The position numbers and the translations under genes were made by a program. Below are positions 51,521 to 61,052 of a stretch of 64,000 bases of DNA, piece by piece. Source of the stretch: JBHHYU01 sp046757725 (lineage in GTDB: Bacteria > Desulfobacterota > Binatia > UBA9968); contig JBHHYU010000005.1 in NCBI GenBank assembly GCA_046757725.1, forward strand, positions 23,670 through 87,669, given 5' to 3'. The notes under the pieces were generated by a model. The model did not search any database, had not been told where the DNA came from, and worked only from the letters and a program-made list of their open reading frames with translations. Position 1 is the first letter of the stretch. Every line of letters begins with the position of its first letter.

Positions 51521-54500
51521 ATGCCAAAGCGTACCGACATAAAATCCATCTTGCTCATCGGCTCCGGACCTATCGTTATAGGCCAGGCCTGTGAGTTTGA
51601 CTATTCGGGAACTCAAGCCTTAAAGGCGTTGAAACAAGATGGCTTTCGGACGATTCTCGTGAATTCCAATCCAGCCACTATTATGACCGATCCCACCTTC
51701 GCCGATCGCACCTATATCGAGCCCATCACAGTCGATTTTGTAGAGAAAATTATCCGAAAAGAGCGGCCGGACGCTTTGTTACCTACCCTGGGAGGTCAGA
51801 CGGCTTTGAATATATCCATGGATCTGGCCGAGCAAGGGATCCTGGAACAGTACGGCGTCGAGATGATCGGGGCAAAACTGGAAAGCATTAAACGCGCGGA
51901 AGACCGAGATCTTTTCAAGGAGGCGATGGAAAGGATTGGGCTGGACCTCCCTCGTTCGGAATATGCTAAGAGCTTACGGGATGCGGTGAAAATTCACCGG
52001 AAACTAAGTTTTCCGCTGATCATTCGTCCGTCTCGTACCCTCGGTGGGAGCGGCGGTAGTATTGCCTATGGTCCCAGAGATTTTGAGGATGTGGTCCAGT
52101 GGGGGTTGAATAGATCCCCGGTCCATGAGGTCCTGATCGAGGAGTCAGTTCTGGGTTGGAAGGAATTTGAGTTGGAGGTGATGCGTGATCATCAAGACAA
52201 CGTAGTGGTCGTCTGTCCCATTGAAAATTTTGATCCTATGGGCATCCACACCGGAGACTCCATCACCGTTGCCCCGGCCCAAACCCTCACCGACAAAGAA
52301 TATCAAATCATGCGCGACGCCGCAGTCAAGGTGATTCGTGAAATCGGGGTAGACACGGGTGGATCTAATATCCAGTTCGCAGTCAACCCCGAGAATGGAC
52401 GTCTGGTAGTCATCGAGATGAACCCCAGAGTTTCCAGAAGCTCGGCTTTGGCTAGTAAGGCCACCGGCTTTCCGATAGCTAAAATTGCCGCTAAATTGGC
52501 AGTCGGTTATACTCTCGATGAGATTCCCAACGACATCACGCGGGAGACTCCTGCCTGCTTCGAGCCCACCATAGACTATGTCGTTGTCAAGATCCCGCGT
52601 TTTACCTTTGAAAAGTTTCCCAAGGCCGAAGATATCCTCACTCCTCAGATGAAATCAGTTGGGGAAGTCATGGCCATCGGCCGCACCTTCAAAGAGGCCT
52701 TGCAGAAGGCGATGCGGTCTTTGGAAATCGACTCCTACGGTTTCGACGAAAAAATACCACTGAGTCATAACAACCGAAAGGGGGACCTGACGCTCATCCA
52801 CCGTGGGCTTGAAATTCCCAACGCCAGGCGCCTCTGGTCCGTCGCCGCTGCGTTCCGAATGGGAATATCCGTTAGGGAGATCCATGCTCTGACGAAAATC
52901 GATCCATGGTTTTTGGAACAACTTCGTCAAATCATTGCAGCCGAAGAAAGGATAAAGCAGGTCGCAAAAAATGTTAAGTCGCTGAATCGAGATTTTTTCC
53001 TTGAGGTCAAACAGCTGGGCTTCTCGGATCGCCGTCTGGCATTGCTCTTGGATCGGAAAGAAGGTGAAGTCCGATCCCTCCGGCTACAACTCGGAGTGTC
53101 CGCGGCATTTTGCGCAGTGGACACATGTGGGGCGGAGTTCGCCGCGTATACACCGTACCTCTACTCTACCTATGAAAGAGAGGATGAGTCGAATCCGACG
53201 AAGCGAAAAAAAATTATGATCCTGGGAGGCGGCCCAAACCGAATCGGGCAAGGTATTGAATTCGATTACTGTTGTGTACACGCCGCCTTTGCCCTCAAGG
53301 AGGACGGTTATGAAACTATCATGGTCAATTGTAATCCTGAAACGGTAAGCACCGACTACGACACTTCGGACAAACTCTATTTCGAGCCCCTCACACTGGA
53401 GGACGTCCTCAATATTGTAGAGCGGGAAAAACCCAACGGGGTAATCGTGCAGTTCGGTGGTCAAACTCCTTTGAGATTAGCCCTACCTCTAGAACAAGCG
53501 GGAGTGAAAGTCATTGGTACCTCGCCGGACAGCATCGACTTGGCAGAGGATCGTGAGAGGTTTAAGGATCTCCTTAATCAACTCGGGATCATGCAACCCC
53601 TCAGCGGCATTGCGCATTCCTACGAGGAGGCGTTGACGATCGCAGAGCAGTTGGGCTATCCGGTATTGGTCCGTCCCTCTTATGTCCTGGGGGGTAGGGC
53701 CATGGAAATTGTCTACAATCGGGAGGCTTTGAGAGGTTATATTACCCATGCGGTTGCTGCGTCTCCGGAGCATCCGATCCTGATCGATAAATTCCTAGCC
53801 GATGCCATAGAAGTGGACGTGGACGCGTTGGCAGATGGTGAGAGGGTGGTCATCGGCGGGATTATGGAGCATATCGAAAAGGCAGGGATCCATTCCGGTG
53901 ACAGCGCCTGCACCCTTCCTCCAAAATCGATTGACCCGGATATGCAACAGGCAATCCGCCTTCAAACAAATTCTCTCGCCCTGGCTCTCAAAGTTCGGGG
54001 GCTAATGAATGTTCAATTTGCTGTTAAAGGGCGTGACCTGTACGTTCTGGAGGTCAATCCACGCGCCTCTCGGACCGTGCCTTTCGTGAGTAAGGCAGTC
54101 GGATTGCCTCTCGCCAAACTCGCGGCACGGGTCATGGCAGGAAAGAGTCTGGCTGAGCTCGGGGTTACCTCCGAGATTGTACCGAGGCACATTTCGGTGA
54201 AGGAGTCCGTCTTCCCTTTTAGCAAATTTCCTGGTGTCGATACGCTCTTGGGTCCGGAAATGAAATCAACGGGTGAGGTGATGGGGTTGGACACTTCCTT
54301 TGGTGTCGCCTTTGCCAAGGCTCAATTGGCTGCGGGAATGGGTCTGCCGGACCATGGGACGGTCTTCATCAGCGTCTGCGATGGGGATAAAAAGCGGGTC
54401 TGCCCTCTTGCCATTAAGCTCCATCGGATGGGATTCCAGATCGTCGCGACCCGTGGAACCGGCGCCTACTTCCAGAGCGAAGGTGTCAGGGTTGAGCTGA

Positions 54501-54772
54501 TCAATAAAGTTCAGCAGGGAAAGCCACATATAGCGGATGCGATCAAAGATGGGAAAATTGCCGTCGTCATCAATACTCCGATTGACGCTTACTCCCAAGC
54601 CGACTCCTATTACCTTCGTCGTAACGCCCTCGACTATCAGGTCCCCTACTTTACAACGGTCGCAGGGGCTGAAGCTGCGATCGAGGGCATCGAAATCCTG
54701 AAGAAACGTGGCCTTGAGGTGCGGGCATTGCAGGAATATCAGGTGCCTGAAAGGGACAATCCGTCTTTCTAA
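51521..54772 (+). CDS. carB: Carbamoyl-phosphate synthase large subunit
   Basis: 1083 residues with two duplicated ATP-grasp halves. First half: SILLIGSGPIVIGQACEFDYSG split from PTLGGQTALN and IIRPSRTLGGSGGS; second half: ILGGGPNRIGQGIEFDYCC, QFGGQTPLRLA and VLVRPSYVLGGRAMEIV. The last 140 residues are the MGS-type allosteric domain (IVATRGTGAYF, AIKDGKIAVVINTP). Makes carbamoyl phosphate for PyrB and arginine. It lies 219 bases after carA, an unusually wide gap. Confidence 0.98.
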   Translation: MPKRTDIKSILLIGSGPIVIGQACEFDYSGTQALKALKQDGFRTILVNSNPATIMTDPTFADRTYIEPITVDFVEKIIRKERPDALLPTLGGQTALNISMDLAEQGILEQYGVEMIGAKLESIKRAEDRDLFKEAMERIGLDLPRSEYAKSLRDAVKIHRKLSFPLIIRPSRTLGGSGGSIAYGPRDFEDVVQWGLNRSPVHEVLIEESVLGWKEFELEVMRDHQDNVVVVCPIENFDPMGIHTGDSITVAPAQTLTDKEYQIMRDAAVKVIREIGVDTGGSNIQFAVNPENGRLVVIEMNPRVSRSSALASKATGFPIAKIAAKLAVGYTLDEIPNDITRETPACFEPTIDYVVVKIPRFTFEKFPKAEDILTPQMKSVGEVMAIGRTFKEALQKAMRSLEIDSYGFDEKIPLSHNNRKGDLTLIHRGLEIPNARRLWSVAAAFRMGISVREIHALTKIDPWFLEQLRQIIAAEERIKQVAKNVKSLNRDFFLEVKQLGFSDRRLALLLDRKEGEVRSLRLQLGVSAAFCAVDTCGAEFAAYTPYLYSTYEREDESNPTKRKKIMILGGGPNRIGQGIEFDYCCVHAAFALKEDGYETIMVNCNPETVSTDYDTSDKLYFEPLTLEDVLNIVEREKPNGVIVQFGGQTPLRLALPLEQAGVKVIGTSPDSIDLAEDRERFKDLLNQLGIMQPLSGIAHSYEEALTIAEQLGYPVLVRPSYVLGGRAMEIVYNREALRGYITHAVAASPEHPILIDKFLADAIEVDVDALADGERVVIGGIMEHIEKAGIHSGDSACTLPPKSIDPDMQQAIRLQTNSLALALKVRGLMNVQFAVKGRDLYVLEVNPRASRTVPFVSKAVGLPLAKLAARVMAGKSLAELGVTSEIVPRHISVKESVFPFSKFPGVDTLLGPEMKSTGEVMGLDTSFGVAFAKAQLAAGMGLPDHGTVFISVCDGDKKRVCPLAIKLHRMGFQIVATRGTGAYFQSEGVRVELINKVQQGKPHIADAIKDGKIAVVINTPIDAYSQADSYYLRRNALDYQVPYFTTVAGAEAAIEGIEILKKRGLEVRALQEYQVPERDNPSF

Positions 54773-54787
54773 GTTTCCGAGTTTTAG

Positions 54788-56989
54788 ATGCTTCCCCGCG
54801 ATCAGCTCCCGACTTACGGTTCTCTCTATGAGACTACCGGTTCTCCAGCCGGAGAATGTTTACGCGCCCTCGCGACCCCGATTCGGTTTCTCAAGGGGAT
54901 TGGTCCCAAGAGAGCTGCCCATCTAGAGACCCTCGGACTGAAAACTGTGGAGGATCTCCTTTACCATTTACCCTTTCGTTATGAAGATCGACGCTACATC
55001 AAAAAGATCAAACAGGCGACCGTAGGAAAGAACGAGACTTTTGTTGGTAAGTTGATCGGTTTGGAAAAAAGATACATTTCCAGAAGGAGGCGGCAGATCC
55101 TCCTCGGGACACTGGCGGACGAAACCGGCGGTCTTGGGCTTGTCTGGTATCAGACCAAGCCCTACCTTGTGCAGAGACTCCAAAAAGATCAGGTGTTCCT
55201 GGTTCATGGTAAGGTGGAAATGGGTGTGGGAGATCAAAAGAGACTCGTCCATCCAGAGTTTGAACCTGTTGGTCCGAGAGACGAAAAGGAGAGAAAAAGA
55301 ATCCTACCGATCTACTTTAAACCCGGAGGGATTTCCCTCGGGGCTATCCGGAAATGGGTGGGAGAGGCCCTCGCTGAGTACGGGTTTTTACTTCCCAGTT
55401 TTCTGCCTAAAGCCCTCGTGGGTAAGCACGAATTGATGGATCTCAGGAAGGCAATGGACCGGATTCACTGCCCCGACAAAACTGCGGACATTTCCTCTCT
55501 TAACGGGTTTAACTCTTCTGCGCACCGCTCGATCATATTCGATGAATTTTTTTACCTACAACTCGGGCTGGGCCTACGAAAAAAAAACCGTACCTCTGTA
55601 GATGGAATCTCTTTCGCCCGAGAGGTGCCAACGATAACCGGGCGCATGCGAGCATTGCTCCCTTTCACCATGACGCAGGCTCAAGAACGGGTTTTAGCAG
55701 AGACTTACCATGACATGGAGTCCTTCCGTCCTATGCAACGGCTGATTCAGGGGGATGTAGGTTCCGGGAAGACTATCGTGGCTTGGTTTGCCGCCCTCAG
55801 GGCTATCGAAAATGGATTTCAAGCCGTCTGGTTAGCGCCCACTGAGCTTTTGGCCGAGCAACATTTCCGTAACCTGAAAAACTTTGCGGATAAATTGGCC
55901 CTTCCGATCGCACTGCTGACAGGCTCTCTCCCTGGAAAGACAAAGAAAGAGATCGTCCAGCGGATAAATAGGGGAGAGATCGCCTTTGTTGTGGGGACCC
56001 ATGCATTGATCCAGGAAGGTATTCAAGTCCCTCGCATGGGGCTGGGGATTATCGACGAGCAACACCGGTTTGGTGTCGTTCAACGAATGACACTTCAGCG
56101 ACTGGCGAGTCGCACGACGCGGTCTGGGCCATCCGCTCCCCAAGCCGATATCCTCCTGCTAAGCGCAACCCCCATCCCCCGGAGTCTGGCAATGGTACTT
56201 TACGGAGATATGGAAATTTCCTCAATCAATGAGCTGCCTCCTGGGCGGCTCCCGGTTACAACAAAACTCTTTAATGAAAGAGGACGCCGTAAAGTCTATA
56301 ATCTTGTCCGGGAGGAGATTCGAAAGGGACATCAAGCGTATGTTGTTTATCCTCTCGTGGAGGCCTCGGAACGGCTCGAACTACGGGACGCGACCCGGAT
56401 GGCAGAAGAACTTTCCGGCGAGGTCTTTCGAGATTTCCGACTGGGATTGATCCACGGGAGAATGGCTGCGGAGGAGAGGGCCGGAGTTATGCACCGTTTT
56501 CAAGAAGGCCTCTTCCAGATATTGGTGGCAACAACGGTCATTGAGGTCGGCATCGATATTCCCAACGCAACGGTTATGGTGGTCGAGCACGCAGAACGAT
56601 TTGGCCTATCCCAGCTGCACCAGCTGCGCGGAAGAGTTGGACGGGGAGAGGACCATTCCTATTGTCTTCTGTTGCATTATGCCCTGAGCGGTTCGGAAGC
56701 ATCGAGACGGTTACGAGTTATGGAGACGGAACACGATGGCTTTAAAATCGCCGAGGCTGACCTTTGTTTACGGGGTCCAGGAGAACTTCTGGGTACCCGT
56801 CAGTCGGGCCTGGCTGACTTTCGTCTAGCTAATCCGGCCCGAGACTCCCGGCTCCTATTCGAAGCACGCAGAGAGGCACTAGCGTGGTTATCTGAAGATC
56901 CATCTCTCCAGCATCAAGACTCCGTTGCTTTGAAGGAGGTCCTAAAACACCGCTGGGGAAGAAGGTTGGAGCTTGGAAGTATTGGGTAA
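54788..56989 (+). CDS. recG: ATP-dependent DNA helicase RecG
   Basis: 733 residues. N-terminal wedge domain begins with FLKGIGPKRAAHLETLGLKTVEDLLYHLPF split by family blocks; Walker A GDVGSGKT; Walker B as IIDEQHRFGV (DEQH); LLSATPIPRSLA motif III; VVEHAERFGLSQLHQLRGRVGRGE motif VI region. Remodels stalled forks and Holliday junctions. No pyrC or pyrD follows carB; recG is the last gene of the run. Confidence 0.97.
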   Translation: MLPRDQLPTYGSLYETTGSPAGECLRALATPIRFLKGIGPKRAAHLETLGLKTVEDLLYHLPFRYEDRRYIKKIKQATVGKNETFVGKLIGLEKRYISRRRRQILLGTLADETGGLGLVWYQTKPYLVQRLQKDQVFLVHGKVEMGVGDQKRLVHPEFEPVGPRDEKERKRILPIYFKPGGISLGAIRKWVGEALAEYGFLLPSFLPKALVGKHELMDLRKAMDRIHCPDKTADISSLNGFNSSAHRSIIFDEFFYLQLGLGLRKKNRTSVDGISFAREVPTITGRMRALLPFTMTQAQERVLAETYHDMESFRPMQRLIQGDVGSGKTIVAWFAALRAIENGFQAVWLAPTELLAEQHFRNLKNFADKLALPIALLTGSLPGKTKKEIVQRINRGEIAFVVGTHALIQEGIQVPRMGLGIIDEQHRFGVVQRMTLQRLASRTTRSGPSAPQADILLLSATPIPRSLAMVLYGDMEISSINELPPGRLPVTTKLFNERGRRKVYNLVREEIRKGHQAYVVYPLVEASERLELRDATRMAEELSGEVFRDFRLGLIHGRMAAEERAGVMHRFQEGLFQILVATTVIEVGIDIPNATVMVVEHAERFGLSQLHQLRGRVGRGEDHSYCLLLHYALSGSEASRRLRVMETEHDGFKIAEADLCLRGPGELLGTRQSGLADFRLANPARDSRLLFEARREALAWLSEDPSLQHQDSVALKEVLKHRWGRRLELGSIG

Positions 56990-57251
56990 TGTGAGGGAAG
57001 AACGAACACACTGAGCCGAAGTTGGAGTGCAGGATTCAGAATAGAGGATTCGAAGGCGGTCACCGGAAATTCTAACTCTCTCGCCCTTTGTGTCGCATCA
57101 TTTGCACCGCCTAAAGGGATGGCATATAAAACTAGGAATCAAGAGGAAAAAGCGAAGAACACGAGGAATCATGATTCCGTATTCCGAAGGTAGCATTCAG
57201 GGGATGAAATGCAAAATTCAATGCTCAGTACTATAAGCAGGGTAGGTTAGG

Positions 57252-58427
57252 GTGGACTTTCAGCGGATCAAGAGACTGCCTCCGTACGCATTCAATATTA
57301 TCAATGACCTAAAACTGGCGGCGCGAAAGAGGGGAGAGGATATCGTAGATTTCGGTATGGGCAATCCGGATCAACCCACGCCGCCGCATGTAGTGAACAA
57401 GCTTATCGAGGCAGCCCAAAAGCCTCAGAATCACCGCTATTCCGCTTCCAAAGGAATTTATAAGCTCAGAGTTGCCATCTCGAATTGGTATAAAAGGCGC
57501 TTTCAGGTAGAAGTGGATCCTGATACGGAGGCGATCGTCACCATCGGGGCAAAAGAGGGTTTGGGACACCTCGTCTGGGCCATCGTTGACCCCGGCGACG
57601 TGGTCTTTTGTCCGAGCCCGACGTACCCGATCCACCAATACTCCGTGATCCTCGCAGGGGGAGATCTGCACAACATTCCGATGCGATCAAGCGAAAACTT
57701 TCTTTCTCAATTGGAGGAAGGGATCAAGCAGAGTTGGCCTAAACCGAAGCTCCTTATTATTAGCTTTCCCCATAATCCGACGACTGAAGTGGTGAGCCTG
57801 GATTTTTTCGAACGTCTTATTCGTTTCGCCACAGAGCATGCTCTTCTTATCATCCACGACTTGGCTTACGCAGATATCGCGTTTGATGGTTATGAACCTC
57901 CGAGTCTGCTTCAGGTCCCTGGCGCGAAAGATGTGGGAATCGAGTTCTTTTCGCTTTCAAAAAGCTACAACATGCCAGGTTGGCGCGTGGGATTTGCTGT
58001 CGGAAACCGCGAAATGATAAATGCCTTGGCAAGAATCAAAAGTTACCTCGACTATGGTATCTTTCAACCCGTGCAAATCGCAGCTATCCATGCGCTGAAC
58101 GGCCCTCAGGACTGCGTTGCAAAGATCCGAGAGCAATATCGCCGACGCCGGGATACATTAATAGATGGTTTGGACCGGGCTGGATGGAAAATTCCAAGCC
58201 CCAAAGGTACCATGTTTGTTTGGGCGGAGATCCCGGAGGGCATGAAAAACCTGGGCTCCATTGAATTTTCCAAGCTCCTTCTCAAAGAGGCCAAAGTGGT
58301 CGTCTCTCCCGGTATCGGATTCGGCGAGTATGGAGATTCCTTTGTTCGTTTCGCGCTCATTGAGAATGAGCATCGCACGCGACAAGCGGTCCGGAACATC
58401 CGACGGGCGTTGAACAGGGGTCGGTAA
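57252..58427 (+). CDS. Class I/II aminotransferase (AlaC-like)
   Basis: 391 residues, PLP-dependent. GMGNPDQPTPPHVV, SFPHNPTTEVV, HDLAYADIAFDGY and the PLP lysine in SLSKSYNMPGWRVGF; the SYNMPGWRVGF block is that of the alanine/AlaC and related group. First gene of the threonine operon with hom and thrC, so it may use aspartate or alanine-family substrates. Starts at GTG 57252 with a weak AGGG. The 262 bases before it show no gene or clear signal. Confidence 0.9.
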   Translation: MDFQRIKRLPPYAFNIINDLKLAARKRGEDIVDFGMGNPDQPTPPHVVNKLIEAAQKPQNHRYSASKGIYKLRVAISNWYKRRFQVEVDPDTEAIVTIGAKEGLGHLVWAIVDPGDVVFCPSPTYPIHQYSVILAGGDLHNIPMRSSENFLSQLEEGIKQSWPKPKLLIISFPHNPTTEVVSLDFFERLIRFATEHALLIIHDLAYADIAFDGYEPPSLLQVPGAKDVGIEFFSLSKSYNMPGWRVGFAVGNREMINALARIKSYLDYGIFQPVQIAAIHALNGPQDCVAKIREQYRRRRDTLIDGLDRAGWKIPSPKGTMFVWAEIPEGMKNLGSIEFSKLLLKEAKVVVSPGIGFGEYGDSFVRFALIENEHRTRQAVRNIRRALNRGR

Positions 58428-58512
58428 TATAAACAAAATAGTTCAAACACTTCAGTTTGTTCCATTAGTATCCTAGTAATAGTTTTAGTTGTAACGAGCT
58501 CGGGCGGATAAC

Positions 58513-59928
58513 ATGGCACCCTCGGAAAATCAGCGCAAGGTCAAAATAGGACTCCTGGGCTCAGGTACGGTTGGTGAGGCCATTCAGGACTTCTTCTTTT
58601 CTGGCGACGTGAACCGTCAGATCGGTGATGATATCGGCCTTGAGATCGTCAAGATTTATACCCCTCATCCTAAAAAGAAAAAATGGTATCCTTCCCATAC
58701 TTCGGTATTTACCACAAAACCGTTTGAGGTCATTGAACATCCGGAGGTCGAAATAATTGTCGAGGTGCTCGGGTGTCTTGAAGAGGAGCATCTTTCCACC
58801 TTTAGGGACTATATCATTAGAGCGTTCCGGCAAGGGAAGGCCGTGGTTACCTCGGACAAGGCGGTCCTGGCAAGGTTCGGAAAGGAAATTTGGGATGCGG
58901 CGGAGCAGTACCGCCGAGAACTTAGGTTTGAGGCCAGCGTGGGAGGGGGGATACCTGTTATCAGATCTCTCACAGATGGTTTTGCCGTTGAGGAACCGGA
59001 AGCCATCTATGGCATCATAAACGGCACCTGCAACTATATTCTCTCGGAGATGGGTAAAAGCGGAAAATCGTACGAGGAAGCCCTGCGAGAGGCCCAGCTC
59101 CTGGGATATGCTGAAACGAACGCAAAGTCAGACACGACCGGGGTCGATGCCGAGGCAAAGCTGATTCTGCTGGCCGCGGTCACCTTCGGTCTCCACGTGA
59201 AACCCGGAGAACTTTGTCGGAAGGGCATAGAAGAAGTCCAGGCGATAGATTTCCTGTACGCGGACAAAAAGGGACACGCTACGATCAAGTACCTGGCAAT
59301 TGCCGCAAATGAGGGGGGTGCTATCCAGGCCTATGTCTCGCCGGTACTCGTGCCCCAGGAGCACTTTCTCTCAGCTATTGACGGCCCCACGAACGCAATC
59401 TTTTTTAAGGGCAGGCGGAGTGGGGAACAAAATGATGGGAGCCAAAAACAGAGCCGAGACTGGAACTATGTTTTTGTTGGCCCCGGGGCGGGAGGAAATT
59501 CTACAGCTGTCGCCGTTCTGGGTGATGTGGTAGAGCTGGCACGTAAAAGGCTGCACACTCCGGCTGGCCCCCGCAGTCTCGTCAGACCTGGAGTCTTGAG
59601 CCTTCAGCTGGGGGATCATATCGGGGCAAGATTTTACGTACGCTTCGTGGTGAAAGATCGTGCCGGCATTGTCGGGGATATTTGTCAAACACTGGGTAAG
59701 GCCGGAATCAATATCTCTGAAGTCTGGCAGTTAGGTCATGGGCGAGACGAGCTACAAGGCCTAGTCCAAAAACATCGTCTACAGCGGGACCACCAGGAGA
59801 TCTTACCTTTTGTTATTACTTTGGAGCGAACTACCACAGGACAGTTGAAAAATGCTCTGGGGGTCATTAGCCGCAAAGACTACATCCTCGTCGAGCCTTT
59901 TGCGCTCCCCATATGGAGCGTGAAGTGA
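58513..59928 (+). CDS. hom: Homoserine dehydrogenase
   Basis: 471 residues. NAD(P)-binding GLLGSGTVGEAIQDF, substrate blocks VTSDKAVLA, FEASVGGGIPVIRSL, INGTCNYILSEM and the LGYAETNAKSDTTGVDAEAKL segment. C-terminal ACT domain from about residue 380 (RFVVKDRAGIVGDIC), typical of threonine feedback control. Reduces aspartate semialdehyde to homoserine. Overlaps thrC by 16 bases. Confidence 0.96.
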   Translation: MAPSENQRKVKIGLLGSGTVGEAIQDFFFSGDVNRQIGDDIGLEIVKIYTPHPKKKKWYPSHTSVFTTKPFEVIEHPEVEIIVEVLGCLEEEHLSTFRDYIIRAFRQGKAVVTSDKAVLARFGKEIWDAAEQYRRELRFEASVGGGIPVIRSLTDGFAVEEPEAIYGIINGTCNYILSEMGKSGKSYEEALREAQLLGYAETNAKSDTTGVDAEAKLILLAAVTFGLHVKPGELCRKGIEEVQAIDFLYADKKGHATIKYLAIAANEGGAIQAYVSPVLVPQEHFLSAIDGPTNAIFFKGRRSGEQNDGSQKQSRDWNYVFVGPGAGGNSTAVAVLGDVVELARKRLHTPAGPRSLVRPGVLSLQLGDHIGARFYVRFVVKDRAGIVGDICQTLGKAGINISEVWQLGHGRDELQGLVQKHRLQRDHQEILPFVITLERTTTGQLKNALGVISRKDYILVEPFALPIWSVK

Positions 59929-61052
59929 AAGTTAAGGACAAAACGTTTTCTGGCACTGTCGCAGCTGCCCTGCAACGATCCTCCTCCATCTGGCCTGGAG
60001 TGATCCGGTATTATCGGGCCTTGCTGCCGGTAGACAAGGAAGAAAGCATCGTTACACTACGCGAAGGGAACACACCGCTCTTGCGCTGCTGCAATCTCGA
60101 ACGTGTCATTAATCGGGATATCAAACTCTACCTCAAACTTGAGGGGTTGAACCCCACCTGCTCCTTTAAGGATAGGGGAATGACCGTGGCTATCAGCAAG
60201 GCTATCGAAGAAGGGAGCCGGGCGGTTATTTGCGCCTCAACAGGAAATACCTCGGCCTCCGCCGCCGCCTATGCGGCAAGAGCGGGAATTCGGGCGTACG
60301 TTCTCATACCCCAGGGAAGTATCTCTCTGGGAAAGTTAAGCCAGGCTATGATCCACGGGGCTAAAGTGATCGAAGTGGAGGGAAATTTCGACACAGCTCT
60401 TCGCCTGGTTCAGGAAGCCACACGAAAATTTCCTGTTACTTTAGTCAATTCCATAAACCCGTACCGGATCGAAGGGCAGAAGACTGCTGCGTTTGAGGTA
60501 TGCGATCACCTCGGCCGCTCCCCGGATTATCATTTCCTCCCTGTGGGTAACGCTGGAAACATCACGGCATACTGGAAAGGGTACAAAGAATACCACGCAC
60601 TTGGCCGCATTACATCACTTCCGAAAATGATGGGTTTCCAGGCAGCTGGAGCAGCACCGATTGTTCTCGGTAAAGTGGTAAAAGAGCCCCAGACAGTGGC
60701 CAGCGCCATCAGGATCGGCAATCCCGCCAGCTGGCAAGCTGCCCTAACAGCCCGGGATGACTCCAATGGGGTCATCGAGGCGGTCAGCGACGAAGAGATT
60801 ATGACCACCTATAAACTCTTAGCGACCTGCGAAGGGATTTTGGCTGAGCCGGCCTCTGCCATTTCCGTAGCCGGCGTTATCATAAAGCAAAAAAAGGGAC
60901 TTTTTCGTAAAGGCGATGTGGTGATCTGTACACTCACAGGCCACGGACTCAAGGATCCGGACGTCGCCATCCAGCATTCTGCCAAGCCGCTCCGCATACC
61001 TCCCGACCTGAACGCGTTGGCGGCACTCTTTGAGGGCGAAGCAGGAAAATGA
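59913..61052 (+). CDS. thrC: Threonine synthase
   Basis: 379 residues. PLP lysine in CSFKDRGMT; phosphate cup ASTGNTSASAAAYAARAG; PVGNAGNITAYWKGY; EGILAEPASA. Converts O-phosphohomoserine to threonine. The expected homoserine kinase thrB is missing from the operon; the following apgM-like gene may take that step. Confidence 0.95.
   Translation: MEREVKVKDKTFSGTVAAALQRSSSIWPGVIRYYRALLPVDKEESIVTLREGNTPLLRCCNLERVINRDIKLYLKLEGLNPTCSFKDRGMTVAISKAIEEGSRAVICASTGNTSASAAAYAARAGIRAYVLIPQGSISLGKLSQAMIHGAKVIEVEGNFDTALRLVQEATRKFPVTLVNSINPYRIEGQKTAAFEVCDHLGRSPDYHFLPVGNAGNITAYWKGYKEYHALGRITSLPKMMGFQAAGAAPIVLGKVVKEPQTVASAIRIGNPASWQAALTARDDSNGVIEAVSDEEIMTTYKLLATCEGILAEPASAISVAGVIIKQKKGLFRKGDVVICTLTGHGLKDPDVAIQHSAKPLRIPPDLNALAALFEGEAGK

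Noticed and set aside
56990..57251. Promoter or gene in the recG-aminotransferase gap
   Set aside because: No convincing -35/-10 pair, hairpin with T-run or coding frame could be found.
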